In this document: piece after piece, positions 35,786 through 47,280 of the stretch
Layout: the number at the start of each line of letters is the position of its first letter
How positions within the stretch are numbered: the stretch's first letter is position 1
Assembly: GCA_027257055.1 (NCBI GenBank)
Contig: JAPVLO010000323.1
Span: 1,623,001-1,687,000 of the forward strand
Direction: 5' to 3'
Source: Cephalopachus bancanus
Taxonomy: Eukaryota > Chordata > Mammalia > Primates > Tarsiidae
Length of the DNA stretch: 64,000 nt
Program-made: the position numbers and the translations under genes
The notes under the pieces: model-generated
What the model was told of the DNA's origin: nothing
What the model saw: the letters and a program-made list of their open reading frames with translations, nothing else
The model's database searches: none

Positions 35786-37967
35786 AAACAAGACACTCAT
35801 GCTCAGTCCCAACTCTAGATTTATTAGATCAGAGTCTCTAGTTATATGATGCAGAGATCAAGTGTGACACTTTCAAAGAGCTCTTCAATTGATGTTTGTG
35901 TTCAGCAAATATTAAAAAATTACTGATTTAGTCTTTTAACATCTTAAGGAAGATCTCCCACTAGACTCTACTTTGGGAAAGCTTTGGCCTTTGACCTCTG
36001 ACCCCTTACTTTATAAATGCCTTCAAAACTGAGGGTTACATTCCCTTGGTTAGCAAATGCTGTCAGGAAAAAGCAACTTCCTTTCTTCACTAAACTCTCT
36101 GAGCTCCCACTTCCCCTTGGAATTTGGCCTGTAATGTCATGCATTACAAATTAATTTTAAATACTACTTTAAAAGCTTAAACATTTTAAATTCAGAATTT
36201 CAAATCGCTTTCAGCACAAGTCTTTGTCTGAATAGATTATTCAGATTAGTCTATCGCACTTCCCAAATCCTCAGCTTAATTTATTGCCAATATTTATGTC
36301 TGCTCATTCTGCCTTGTACCTTTGTTCTCAAGCCCACTTAGCAGTACAGTCATAGTAGACAGTTCAGCATGCTATGAGATCCTTCCTCAAGGGTCTTTCT
36401 TCTTTTCTCAATCAGGTTTTTCTCTAAGCTGTGAAAAACTGCCTATTTTGCACAAGCATGGCTTGTAAATTCAGAGATGTTGAAGACCCCCTGGGACAAG
36501 TCTCCACTAATGGGCACTGTGGGTGGTCTAATAAATATTCCACATTGTCCCTAAACAAGATGATTCTGAAATACTGTCTATATAAGTCTTCAGAATGTCC
36601 ACTTTGGGATTCATCTCAATTTCCCCATAATGGTAGCCAACTCGTTAATTCACTTTTCTGACTTTTTCATTTTTTTCTATATTACATTCCCTTTCTCTGA
36701 CTTCCTGCCATCATTTCCCAAATGAACTATACCTATACAAGCCAATTTTTCAGGGAGAATTCAAAGAAAAACAAAGTATTCCCATAGGAACTTGAGATCT
36801 TACCACTTCTCTCATCATTTCAATTAACTTTTAAAGAACCTACATTGTAACCAATGCTTGCATCAGAAAACATATAAAGACAATGTTACTACTGTGTGAA
36901 TTTGATTTATTTGTATATGTGGATTTCTACTTTATTATAATCTAAATTTTATTATATAATTTATTTTAAATTATAATATAAATATTCATTTATTTCATGA
37001 TAAATATTTACATGAATATCCATTATTTATAATATAGAAACAATACATATTTAATAAATAATAAATACACATTAAAATTTTATTTTAAAATGAATATTTA
37101 TATTATAATGACATTTATTGATATGTATTAAATATTACAATTCAAATACTTGAAAATAATTTTAATTTAAATATAATTTATATCTTATTATAATTTATGA
37201 TTTGTCATGGATTTCTATAAGTTATATATGAACATCAACAAATCTCTATCAAGTCTATATTGAAATCAATACATCATTTTCACAGAAAAATTCACTCATA
37301 CATTACTAAATACATTACCAAATATTACCACATGATGGCAGTACCTGCAAGCTTTTATCTTAGGTGTAGGCCTGATGTTGAACTGTTTTTCCTTAATCTG
37401 TGCTTGGAGTAGACGGACCATGTCTAGCCAATGCAAGCAGAAATACTCCTGCAAAGTCTGCATTTCTAACCTTCATTATTGCCCACCTCACTTAGGCTAG
37501 CTAGAGTCATCATGAATACACCCACATGTTAGGCTTCCTTGCTCACTCACAGGGGTCTTTAGACCTTGACAGGTGTCCCCTCAGCAAAACTAGCTTCTTC
37601 TTCATGACAACTGATTTTGTTCCATCACAATTTGTTTCTCTTTGGCTTATCCAGGAGCTATGGACAGTGGGATGCTATTGAAAGCTAGACAATTAGTTGT
37701 GCAGACATGTCTATCAATGCATTGTCTAGGAATCCAGGCAGAAACTTACTGGGCTGAGATGTAGTACTTACTCAGAGAGATGTAGTAAACACACTGTTTT
37801 TCTCTACCTCTGTTCCAGTAAGGATTTTTACATGCTGTTTGGCCCAAATCACCTTAGAAGTAGACACTCAGATTGGGATTCTGGAATTGGTCCTCTAACT
37901 TGTAAGATAATGATACATGGGGTGGTGATAATCTCTTGCGTGTTGTTACATGTTACATTTGCTAATC
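35786..37967. other. No gene recognised; AT-rich block
   Basis: 36890-37210 is an extremely AT-rich, internally repetitive tract (TTTATTATATAATTTATTTT and relatives). The remainder is unidentified, with no supported exon. Confidence 0.45.
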
Positions 37968-38150
37968 CAGGGGTCAGCAAACTATGGCCAGTGGGCCCAA
38001 TCTGTCTCATGTCTCATTTCCTATTTTTGCAAATAAAGTTTTATTGGAACACAGCTATGCCCATTTGTTACATATTGCCTATGGATGCTCTGGATGAATA
38101 GTTGTGAAAGAGACCTACGGTATGCAAATCCTAAACTATTACTAACTGGC
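37968..38150 (+). mobile_element. hAT-Charlie non-autonomous element (MER20/MER5 class)
   Basis: Starts with the terminal CAGGGGTCAGCAAACTATGG, followed by AATAAAGTTTTATTGGAACA, CAGCTATGCCCATTTG and CTATGGATGCTCTGG. The right terminal repeat is missing because an Alu fragment follows. Confidence 0.8.
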
Positions 38151-38154
38151 TTTT

Positions 38155-38332
38155 TTGTTTGTTTTAGAGAGGATCGATCTCCCTGTGATGCTCAAGCTGG
38201 AGTGCAGTGGCTAGTCACTGGCTACAGGTGCAACCACAGCACACTGCAGCCTGGAATTCCTGGCCTCAAGTGATTCTCCTGTCTCAGTCTTCAGTGTAGC
38301 TAGGTCTACAGGTGCATGCCACCACTCTTGAC
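38155..38332 (-). mobile_element. Old Alu monomer, antisense
   Basis: CTGGAGTGCAGTGGCTAGTC ... CTGCAGCCTGGAATTCCTGG ... GTAGCTAGGTCTACAGGTGC; one diverged arm only. Confidence 0.75.
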
Positions 38333-38999
38333 TTATTTAGCCTTGTAATAAAAAAGATTTCATAGATAAGGATGATGGTAGAAGAAATGGAGAAGAAGAG
38401 AAAGGAGAACTCTCTCTGTTCTCACAGAGCCCAGCTTCCCTAGGCATTTCCCTACTTCACCTATCCTTTCTCTATTATACACTTCATTCACTTCTTTACC
38501 CCACAAATATGCAAATGCAATCATTTTGTTATTTGTCTGGAGAAATTCATTTGAGACTGGGCTAATTAGCTAAATTTCTGTAGAAGGGAGTGTCTATATT
38601 GAGAGTGTTCGTATGTTGGGAAAGTGCAAGAATTTGAGCAAAATGTTAATGATGAGCATCTCTAGATAAAGCCATCAAGAATTAGTCATTTTCATCTTTA
38701 CTTAACCACATGCATACATACATAATATTAAAATGGAGACCATGCCTGAAAATTTCCTGAGTGACAAAACCAACTGTGTCTTAACAATAGTCTTAACCTT
38801 GCTTGAACTACAAACATTAGTGGAAGTTAACTTGGGCCATTTCTGGTGAATGCTTATGTTTGAAACAAAACTTAATTTCAGTCAATTGAAGGGTTAAAAA
38901 TATGCTATTCTGGCATATTGATTAAGCTAAATATACTCAAAAAGCAGCAGATTTGGATCTTCATGCTATTTTTTTTTAATTGTCAAGGAGTTCATTTAG
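38333..38999. other. No gene recognised
   Basis: No ORF, splice pattern or repeat identified. Confidence 0.4.
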
Positions 39000-39494
39000 A
39001 AAGTAAACTAGAGAGAGAGATTCACCTCCCCATGGTAGGGGAGGGGGCCAAAGCGCCTAAGAAAACGTGGCAACCATAGCTCGAAGAGCCAGGTGGAGAC
39101 AACAGAGTTTAACACAGCAATGACCTCATGCCATTTCTTTAAAGCAGAAGATAAAATTCTCATGTGAAAGACATTGTCCTTACACTAGAAGGAAAGGCAA
39201 CATTTTTACCCTCAGGGATGAGAAGTTGAAACCAAGAGAATTCTGTACAGACCTTGTTAAGATAACTTTTATCTTGTAAGCCTCCCCAAATAATTAGCTG
39301 CTGCTTCACAACTATTTGTCCAATCCAGCATATAAGTAACTAACTGCTTATTTGGGTCTTCATTTCCTCATGAGGGCTCTCATACCATAAAAACTTGTAT
39401 TATGTTCCTCTCCTATTAATCAATCTTATGTCGATTTAATTCTCAAACCCAGATGGGACCCTGAGAGGATGGAGATAGAATTTTTCCACCTCTA
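39000..39494 (+). mobile_element. Solo LTR, ERV1 (MER4-like)
   Basis: The second half has the MER4-type LTR layout: CATATAAGTAACTAACTGCT (TATA-like), TTTGGGTCTTCATTTCCTCA, AAAACTTGTATTATG, TTATGTCGATTTAATTCTCA and GGACCCTGAGAGGATGGAGA ending near CCACCTCT. The left boundary is approximate. No gag, pol or env is attached. Confidence 0.6.
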
Positions 39495-39524
39495 ATGAAT
39501 CATAGGAGTGAACTAACATATGAT

Positions 39525-39750
39525 GATGTGACTAAGGACGTTCCAACAAGGTAAACCAAAATAGACTACCTTGTATCTGCTAACCCAACAGATAATTTCT
39601 TTACGTTGATTGCACAATTGCCCTATAAATACTTTCCTCTGATGCTTTGTCATTGTAATACTAAATCTCTTCCCGTTTGGTGTTTCCCAATTTGTGAATT
39701 TCTTCTTCTTCAAATAAACTCTTTAAAGTGTTATTGTGCCTCGGGTATTT
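39525..39750 (+). mobile_element. Second LTR-like block
   Basis: A TATA-like CCTATAAATAC at about 39621 and AATAAA at 39713-39718 are followed by TTTAAAGTGTTATTGTGCCT, a plausible U5. This promoter/poly(A)/U5 order fits an LTR fragment. The family is unknown. Confidence 0.4.
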
Positions 39751-39790
39751 ACATATAAATGTTTAGCATATATGTATAAATACATATGTA

Positions 39791-42513
39791 AAGGCATACT
39801 TCAATCATCGTGTTGCAGCTTCAGGTACTGTTTTTTTATTATAAATTGAAGTTTTGTGGCAGCCCTCTGTTGAGAAAGCCTATTGGTGCCACTGTCTCAA
39901 CACCATGTCCTCACTTTATGTTTCTGTGTTACATGTTGATAATTCTCACAATATTTCAAACTGTGTAATCTGTAAGGGTGATCTGTGATCAGTAATCTTT
40001 AATGTTATTATTATAATTGTTTTGGGGCACCATGAACTGTGCCTATAGAAGACAGCACACATAATCGATAAATGTGTGCCTTATCACTGCTTCACCAACT
40101 GGCTATTTCCCTGCCTCTCTCTCCCCTCAGGCCTCCCTGTTCTCTGAGACAAAACAATATTGAAACTAGACCAATTAATTATCCTACAAAGTCTTGTAAG
40201 TGTCCAGGTGAAAGGAAGAGTTGCACGTCTCTCATTTAAAATCAAAGGTAGAAATGATTAAGCTTAGTGAGAAAGGCACGTTGAAAGCTAAGACAGGCCA
40301 AAATCTAGGCCTTTTGAGTCATACAGTTAGCCAAATAGTAAATGCAAAATAAAAATTCTTGAAGGAAACTAAAGTGCTACTCCAGTAAACATACCAATGG
40401 TAAGAAAGTGAGACAGACTTCTTGATGATAGATAGATTGTTTTGTTGGTCTGGATAGAAGATCAAACAAACCACAACGTTCCCTTAAGCTAATGCCTGAT
40501 CCATATAGCAAGGCCCTAACTATTTAATTCTATGAAGGTTGAGAGAGGTGAGGAAGTGGCAGAAGGAAAGTTTGAGGTGAGCAGAGGTTGGTTCATAAGG
40601 TTTAAGGAAAGAAGCCAACTCAATAACAAAGTGCAAGGTGAAGCAGCAAGTGCTAATGTAGATGCTTCAGCAAGTTATTGACAAGATCTATCTAAGACAA
40701 TTGTGGCTACAATAAGCAAAATATTTTTCGGTGTAGACGAAACAGCCTTATAGTGAAGGCAATGCCATCTAGCACTTTCCTAATTAGAGAGGGAAGTCAA
40801 TGCCTGGCCTCAAAGCTTCAAAGGACAGTCTTAGTCTCTTATTAGGGTCTAATGCAGCTGGTGAATTTAAGGTGAATCTAATGTTCATTTACTATTTCAA
40901 AATCCTAGGATCCTTCAGGATTATGCTAAGTCAACTCTGCCTTTGCCCTACAAATGGAACAACAAAGCCTGGATGACAACACATCTGTTTACAGCATGGT
41001 TGACTGAATATTTTAAGCCCATTGTTGAGAAGTAATACTCAGAAAAAAACATACTTTTAAAAATATACTGCTTATTGAAAATGCACCTCGTCATCCAAAG
41101 TCTCTGTTGGAGAGATACAGGTAGATTAATGTTATTTTCATGCTTACTAACACAGTATCTCATCTTAGGCCATGGATCAAGGAGTCATGTCGACGTTCAT
41201 GACTTTTTGTTTAAAAAATATGTTTTGTAAGGCTATAGATAGCATCAGTGGTGATTCTTCTGATAAATCTGGCAAATTGAAAACCTTCTGGAAAGAATTT
41301 ACCATTTTAGGTGCTTATGATTAATGAGAGTAGGTAAAAATATCACTATTTACAGGAGTTTGGAAGAAGTTGATTTCAAACCTCGTGGATGACTTTAAGA
41401 GGTTCGAGACATTAGTGGAAGAAATCACTGCAGATGGAGTAGAAATAGTCAATGACTAGAGTTAGAAATGGAGCCTGAAAATGTGACTGAACTGCTGCAA
41501 TCTCATGATAAAATTTTAAAAAAAATTTTATTAAAAATTTTTTTTAAATTTTAAAGATGTGGGGTACAATTCAGGGTTAGGTATACAAATGTTGATTATG
41601 CAGGTACCCTTGTGGATGAGGTGTGCTCCTCCCTCCCCTGGCAATTTCCCTCAAATGCCAATCTCACCACTCCTCCTCTTTCCCACTACTGCCAATCCCT
41701 TTCTTATAGTATTATAATTGTTCAAAGTCTGCTTATGAGTGAGAACATATGGTACTCTGCTCTTTGTTTCTGTGATAGATCACTGAGTATAATCGACTCT
41801 AAATCCATCCAAGGTGCTGCAAAGTCCATATGTTTGTCCTTATTTATGGCTGCATAATATTCCATTGTATATATGAACACTTTTTTATTCATGATAACAT
41901 TTTTATAGATAAGGAGTTACTTCTTATAAATAAACTAAGAAAGGAGTTAGTTGAGATGTAATCTACATCTGGTGAACAAAGACGCTGTGAACATCGTCCA
42001 AATGACAACAAAGGATAATCCGTAAACCTAGTTGATAAAGTAGTGGCTGCTTTTGAGAGGACTGACTCCAATTTTGAAAGAAGGTCAACTGTGGGAAAAT
42101 GCTATCACATAGCACTGAGAGCTACAGAGAAATTTTTCATAAAAGGAAGAGTCAATTTGTGTGGCAAACCTCAGTGCTGCTTTATTTAAAGAAATTGCCA
42201 CAGCCATACCAATCTTCAGCAACCACCACCCTGATCAGTTAGCCATCAACATTGCGAAAGATCCTCCACTAGCAAAAAGTTTACCACTTGCTACAAATTC
42301 AGATGATCATTATTTTCTTTTAACAGCAAAGTATTTTTAAATTAAGGTATGTAATAATTTTTAGATATAATGCTATTGTGTACTTAACAGTACAGTATAG
42401 TGTAAACATAACTTTTATAAGCACTAGGAAACCTAAAAAGTTGTCTCACTTTATTATGATTTTTTTATTGTAATTGTCTGAAATAAAACCTGCGTTATCT
42501 TTGAAGTATGCCT
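39791..42513 (+). mobile_element. Tigger1 (pogo-type DNA transposon), nearly full length
   Basis: The left end AAGGCATACTTCAATCAT and the right end TTGAAGTATGCCT are the diverged Tigger terminal repeats, flanked by TA. In between, transposase-coding sequence can be followed from start to end: GAAAGGAAGAGTTGCACG, GGTCTGGATAGAAGATCAAA, GTAGACGAAACAGCCTTATA (DDE region), CCTGGATGACAACACATCTG, CCATGGATCAAGGAGTCATG, CAACCACCACCCTGATCAGT. Indels and stops leave no long frame. Tigger transposases are relatives of CENP-B. An L1 tail splits it at 41519-41889. Confidence 0.92.
41519..41889 (-). mobile_element. L1 3' end inserted in Tigger1
   Basis: GATGTGGGGTACAATTCAGG GTTAG-type tail through GCTGCATAATATTCCATTGT. 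Flanks CATGATAAAATTTTAAA (about 41503) and CATGATAACATTTTTA (about 41891) resemble a target-site duplication inside the Tigger1 sequence. Confidence 0.88.
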
Positions 42514-43017
42514 ATGGGGGGCAAATCTCTGTCTATCTATCTATCTGTCTATCTGTCTATCTATCATCTCTCTGTCTCAATCTCTATCTCTCAGCTCTGT
42601 CTCTTTCTATCTTTGTCTCAATCTTTATATATCTATATCTATGTATTAGAGAAAATGTTTAAAATATTAAATGCACTTGGCTAACAAAAGCACCGAGGAA
42701 TCCCCAATTAGGAAAAAACTGCTTGAAATATTCTTGTTTCATACAACTTTGCTTACATTTGTGCTATGAATTTCTCTTTTTCTTATGTGCCAAGGAGACT
42801 GAGTCAAATGGGAAAGTTATCAAGAAGAGAGTCTGTGAAGCCTTCCAAGATGTGGAAGACAAAAGAAAACCGGCAGGGGTATGTTTGCTAAGGTGTGATT
42901 GGGAGTAGCTATGGCTTTTTATGACCTCCTCTCACACCTGCTCCCAACACCCATCCTCAAGCTGAAGTCAGATGATTCCGATGTGCTTCTGCTAACACTT
43001 TAACAACTGCAGGGATT
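42514..43017. other. Spacer with (CTAT)n microsatellite
   Basis: 42526-42570 is a CTAT/CTGT tetranucleotide run. A weaker TCTATCT-type run continues to 42650. The rest is unidentified. Confidence 0.5.
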
Positions 43018-43040
43018 ACTTTTACTTTCAATTTCAGTTT
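43018..43040 (-). promoter_or_regulatory. ISRE / IRF-binding element
   Basis: On the minus strand, 43037-43022 reads AAACTGAAATTGAAAG, a full match to the IRF/ISGF3 consensus AANNGAAANNGAAA, with further GTAAAAGT half-site-like text. Known GBP promoters are induced by interferon through ISRE and GAS sites. The spacing, about 50 bases ahead of the TATA-like box, fits the GBP layout. I did not find a clear GAS site. Confidence 0.6.
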
Positions 43041-43089
43041 TATTGCATTTGTGGGAATTATGAGCTTCCTTGTTTTTTTTTTTTAAGCG

Positions 43090-43098
43090 TTTATAAAA
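43090..43098 (+). promoter_or_regulatory. TATA box of the GBP6-like locus
   Basis: TTTATAAAA at 43090-43098, 50 bases downstream of the ISRE. A likely untranslated exon 1 follows (about 43121-43188), with a donor at ACAG/GTATAC. First-exon limits are inferred. Confidence 0.5.
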
Positions 43099-43120
43099 GA
43101 GGGATATGAAGTGAAAGGAA

Positions 43121-43188
43121 GGAAGAGAACAAGGGCTGAGTGGGAGACAACTGAGAACCCTTCTTGTACCTGCGGTGCTGTGGAACAG
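43121..43188 (+). other. Putative untranslated exon 1 of GBP6-like locus
   Basis: Begins about 25 bases after the TATA box and ends at a GT donor (GGAACAG/GTATAC). Coding starts in exon 2, as in other GBP genes. There is no direct proof of transcription. Confidence 0.35.
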
Positions 43189-43675
43189 GTATACCAATTC
43201 TTTTTTTACATTCATCTTAGTCTGGAATTCCAGATTTGATTTCTGATTACAAGCGGCAATGGAGTAACAGGCAGGAAGGGTAGGGCGCCTACTGTCTGGC
43301 CAGCAGGGGAGGTCTGTGTCTGGCTTTAGTTCTGGGAAAAGTCAGCTTCTCCATTAGGAGCAGTGACTGCTGACAGGTGACAACTAGGCATGCTGAGTCC
43401 CCCTGGATGTGCTGCTCCCTGAGCGTCAACTCAGGGCAGCAGCGTGTGTAGAGGAAAGAAGCCAGGGCCCTGTGGCTGGAGCTGGGAAGCAGAGAACAAG
43501 ACTCCCTGCCAAGGAGCTTCCAGGAAGTTATAACATTAAGAGTTTCTTTTTTATTTTTCTAGTAGTCACACTTAGGAACGCTCTGTAAATCTCAAGGAAG
43601 AAACAAATGTAGTCCTTAAAGCATTGATCCTTATTAACAAAAATAACTATATGGTCAAACTCTTTCCCTCTCTCT

Positions 43676-43678
<3 letters not shown>
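43189..43678. other. Intron 1, first part: unrecognised
   Basis: 43260-43520 is relatively GC-rich, unidentified sequence. No supported exon. Confidence 0.4.
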
Positions 43679-43729
<51 letters not shown>

Positions 43730-43730
43730 T
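43679..43730 (+). repeat. (GT)n microsatellite
   Basis: About 25 uninterrupted GT units in putative intron 1. Confidence 0.97.
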
Positions 43731-43739
43731 GTTTGTTTC

Positions 43740-44190
43740 CTATAGCAACAGCAGAGTCACTTGTAGCATCTGCTAAACACACAGATACTTTGACCTGAGA
43801 ATCTGGGTTTTATTTACCTTTTAAATTTTTAATTTTTTTATTTTAAATATGGGGGTACAATTCAGGGTTGGGTATACAAATGTTCATTATGTAAGTACCC
43901 TTGTTGATGAGGCGTGCCCCCCACCCCTGGCAGTTCCCCACTACTGCCAATCCTGCCCTGCCCTCCCCTGGCAGTTTCTCGCCACTGCCAATCCCTTTCT
44001 TATAGTATTGCCATAGTTGTTCAAGGTCCACTTATGAGTAAGAACATATGATACTCAGTTCTTTGTTTCTGTGTTAGATCACTCAGTATTATAGCCTCTA
44101 AGTTCATTCAAGTTGCTGCAAAGGAGAATCTGGGTTTCAACAATCCTTTCAGGTGATTCTTATGTACATCAAAGTTTGAAAGTCATTCCT
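43740..44190. mobile_element. MER5-type hAT fragment split by an L1 tail
   Basis: 43740-43810 and 44124-44190 together read as one hAT-Charlie (MER5-like) element (CCTGAGAATCTGGGTTT ... CAGGTGATTCTTATGTACAT, CAAAGTTTGAAAG). The break is the L1 insertion at 43811-44123. Confidence 0.6.
43811..44123 (-). mobile_element. L1 3' end, antisense, 14-base TSD
   Basis: GGGGGTACAATTCAGGGTTG tail through ORF2 end. Bounded by GAGAATCTGGGTTT at 43797-43810 and 44124-44137. Confidence 0.92.
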
Positions 44191-44769
44191 GAGCAGGAGT
44201 AAACAGACGTACTTTATTAATCTAAGGTTAAAAGCTCTGTGGTTCATTTCCAGCAAAAAAACCACAGACTTGGTATTTATTGTTTGCAGTAACAGTCACA
44301 TTTTTGAATCTCTTCCCTTAGTGGTCGCTTGAAAGAGGGGATTGTACAATACCAGTGATTTTAATGTAGACGTTACCGTCTGGCCAGGTTCTTATGCCTG
44401 CTGCTCAGAAAAACTGAGATCGATACAGCTGTTACAGTAGAGAAAGGGTTTCATATCACAAAGCAACTGAGGGAGAAGGATGGGAGATAGTTCTCAAGTC
44501 TGTCTTCTCAATAATTTTAGGCTAGGATTTTTTTAAGGACCAATCTAATGGGCAGGGGGCTAGGAAATGGGCACTGCTGATTAGTTATAGATGATGTTAT
44601 GGGGGAGTGATGAAACTGTCTTTGTGTGTAGAGCCAACTTCTGGGAAGGGGCATCACAGGTTGAACCAACTTCTTGGTATGTGCTCTGGGTCCAGTTGGG
44701 ACCTCGGGACCATCAGAGTGTAAAGTCTGAAAAATATTTCAAACATCATTCTTAGGTTTTATAATAGAT

Positions 44770-45370
44770 GTTACCTATAAAGCAGGTTTTCATGTGCTCA
44801 TTGATCATTTGTCTATCTTTTTCAGAGAAATGTCTGTTCCAGTCCTTTGCCGATTTTTGAGTTAGGTTTTTGTTGTTGTTAAGTTGTAGGAGTTCTTTAG
44901 CAGTCTATCAGAGATATGATTTTAAAGTGTTCTCTTATTCTGTTGGTTACCTTGTTAGTCTGTTAATAGTGTTTTTTGTTTGTTTGTTTGTTTGTTTTTG
45001 AGTTGGAGTCTCACTCTGTTGCCCAGACTGGAGTGCAGAGGCTGCGCCTGGCCACCGCAGCCTCGACCTGCTGGGCTCCGGAGATCCTTCCACCTCAACC
45101 TTCCAAGTAGCTGGAACTACAGGCGTGCGCTACCACACCCGGCTAATTTTTTGATTTATTGTAGAGATGAGGTCTCACCAAGTTGCCTAGGCAGGTCTTG
45201 AACCTACGGGCTCAGGCAATCCACTCACCTCAGCCTCCCAAGGCGCGGGATTACAGGCTGAGCCACCAAGCTCTGCTCTAATAGTGTTTTTTGATGCACA
45301 AGTTTTTAATTTTGATGAAGTGTAATTTACCTTTTTTTTCATTTTTTTCCTGTACTTTTGGTATCATAAA
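44770..45370 (-). mobile_element. Old L1 fragment, antisense, carrying an Alu
   Basis: CCAGTCCTTTGCCGATTTTT, GTTGTAGGAGTTCTTTAGCA and, after the Alu, GATGCACAAGTTTTTAATTT are antisense ORF2 3'-end phrases of old L1s. Confidence 0.75.
44979..45278 (-). mobile_element. Alu, young local subfamily, 15-base TSD
   Basis: Antisense dimer with a (GTTT)n tail. TAATAGTGTTTTTTG stands at 44964-44978 and 45279-45293. Confidence 0.94.
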
Positions 45371-45734
45371 TAAACAATCATTGATATCTGAAATCCAAGT
45401 TAGGCAGAATAACACCAGAAAAGGTAGCAACCATTTAGGTTAACATGTTCCAGATAAGGTCTACTCTGCTTCCTCTTCAAGGAAGGGAACAGGAAACTGG
45501 AATGCCAGATCCTCCAGAACAAGACCATGTCACAGAGGGAATTGGGAAAGGAAATGCCATGGAATTTTCTACCATTTTCAATTTGGCCTTTTTTTCTTAA
45601 TTGGATTGCTGTAGATCTTTGACTGTTTATCAGAGTTCCTATAAGATTATTTTAGTCAATTTTTCTTTTTGACAACTCCATGGAGGGAAAAAGGATTTAA
45701 AACTTCTTAGTTTGCCATTTTGCTCAATTGTGTG

Positions 45735-45905
45735 GGTTTTTAATCCTGGCTCTATAACATATTCAGTCAACCTTTGTGAGCCTCATTTCTCTCATTTGTA
45801 AAGTGGGTATAACAATCTCTAACTGGCATGTTCTTGTGAGTATCAGTGAGTCAATTCTATAAGGTATGCATTGCAGGGTTTGGCATATTGAAAGCCCCCA
45901 TAATG
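45735..45905 (+). mobile_element. MIR SINE fragment
   Basis: TTTTTAATCCTGGCTCTATA, CCTCATTTCTCTCATTTGTA and AAAGTGGGTATAACAATCTC in MIR order. Confidence 0.6.
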
Positions 45906-46159
45906 GTAAAAATTACGTAAGATTTTATTATTACTATTGAAGTACAACTTCGGAGAAGGTAATACTCCATGTTTCATCACTAACCCTATTATAGATTTTA
46001 GAGAATGATGAAAGAAGCCTTCTGCAGTCTGCTAATGCCAGTTTACATGTCTTACAGAAAGAGCAGAAATCTTTATTGATCCTAAATTGATGGGTGTTTG
46101 AATAACTCTGAGGTAGAGAATAACTTTGTAATCTTATTGCTACTAAGAGATTATTCTAG

Positions 46160-46363
46160 GTTAGCACGTTGCCATGGCATGTGGACCTAAAATGTTGGCC
46201 CCCATCTGTCTGGTGGAAAACAACAATGAGCAGCTCTTGGTGAATCAGCAAGCTATAAAGATTCTTGATGAGATTGCTCAACCAGTGGTGGTGGTGTCCA
46301 TTGTAGGACTATACCGTATGGGGAAATCCTACCTGATGAACCTTCTGGCAGGAAAGAACCATG
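46160..46363 (+). CDS. GBP6: GBP6-like exon 2 (start codon, P-loop)
   Basis: The acceptor TTATTCTAG precedes 46160. ATG at 46174 is in a good Kozak context (GCCATGG). It encodes residues 1-63 plus one base, with P-loop GLYRMGKS at 45-52. The usual Thr before GKS is Met here. The donor is CATG/GTGAGT at 46363/46364, and the codon for Gly64 is split across the intron. Confidence 0.92.
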
Positions 46364-47152
46364 GTGAGTGGTGTCTTGGGGCATGGGTCGATTGCTTGAT
46401 TCCAGGTATATCTCAGCTTCTCAATTCTTTCTCCCAATCACATCAAGGGAGAACCCAACTCATCTCAATAAACCAACTTTCTTGTTTGAATTCTAACCAC
46501 CAAATCACCTTCTTACTGTATCTGGTTTCATATTCTTTCCTTTATTCCCATTGAAGAAAATCTCTCCTACTTGTATCCAGAACCCTACCTTCTCTTGCAT
46601 TCTCAAGCCTGTAGTTTGTCTCTTTCTTCTCACAGGATATTTTACTTTCTTTATATAGTATTTCCATTAACACATAAAATGTTTGAATATGTATCATATT
46701 AAAAATTCTTCTAGAATTTCACATCCCATCTGACATCCAACTCCTGTTTTGTTTTTGTGTTTGTTTTAAACCTTTTTCAATACAAAAAAATGTTATCTCA
46801 TTTTCCTTTTTTGACTTTCTCTTTCTCATGTCTCAGTCCACTGCTCTCTGACTTTGAACCCCTTTGAGCTTTCAGGACATTCTTGTCATGATTATCAGTG
46901 ACCTCCATTGTGTCTGATTCATGAATTCCTTCTTGTCTCCATCTTGAGCCCTTGCTTGGCATCACTCTCATATTTAATGTCCCTTTTTTTTGAAATAGGC
47001 GACTCGCAAAGTAAGCCATTCTTGACGAAATAGAGAGTGCACTATCTTGTAGGCTAGTGGAGGAGTTACCATCCCAGAAATCTGATCTTGTAGCCCAGGA
47101 CTATAATGATCTGCTGTCAGTGTGTGCATTGCTTGTTTTTCTTCCCTTGCAG

Positions 47153-47280
47153 GCTTCCCTCTGGGCTCCACGGTGCAGTCTCAAACCAAGGGCATCTGGA
47201 TGTGGTGTGTGCCCCATCCCTCCAAGTCGAACCATACTCTGGTCCTTCTGGACACCGAGGGTCTGGGGGATGTAGAAAAG
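47153..47280 (+). CDS. GBP6: GBP6-like exon 3 (switch I / G3)
   Basis: Between CCCTTGCAG and GTAAGGC. Encodes FPLGSTVQSQTKGIWMWCVP and continues to LLDTEGLGDVEK. It holds Thr75 and the DTEG motif (97-100) with catalytic Glu99. 128 nt, the family size. No lesion. Confidence 0.95.
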
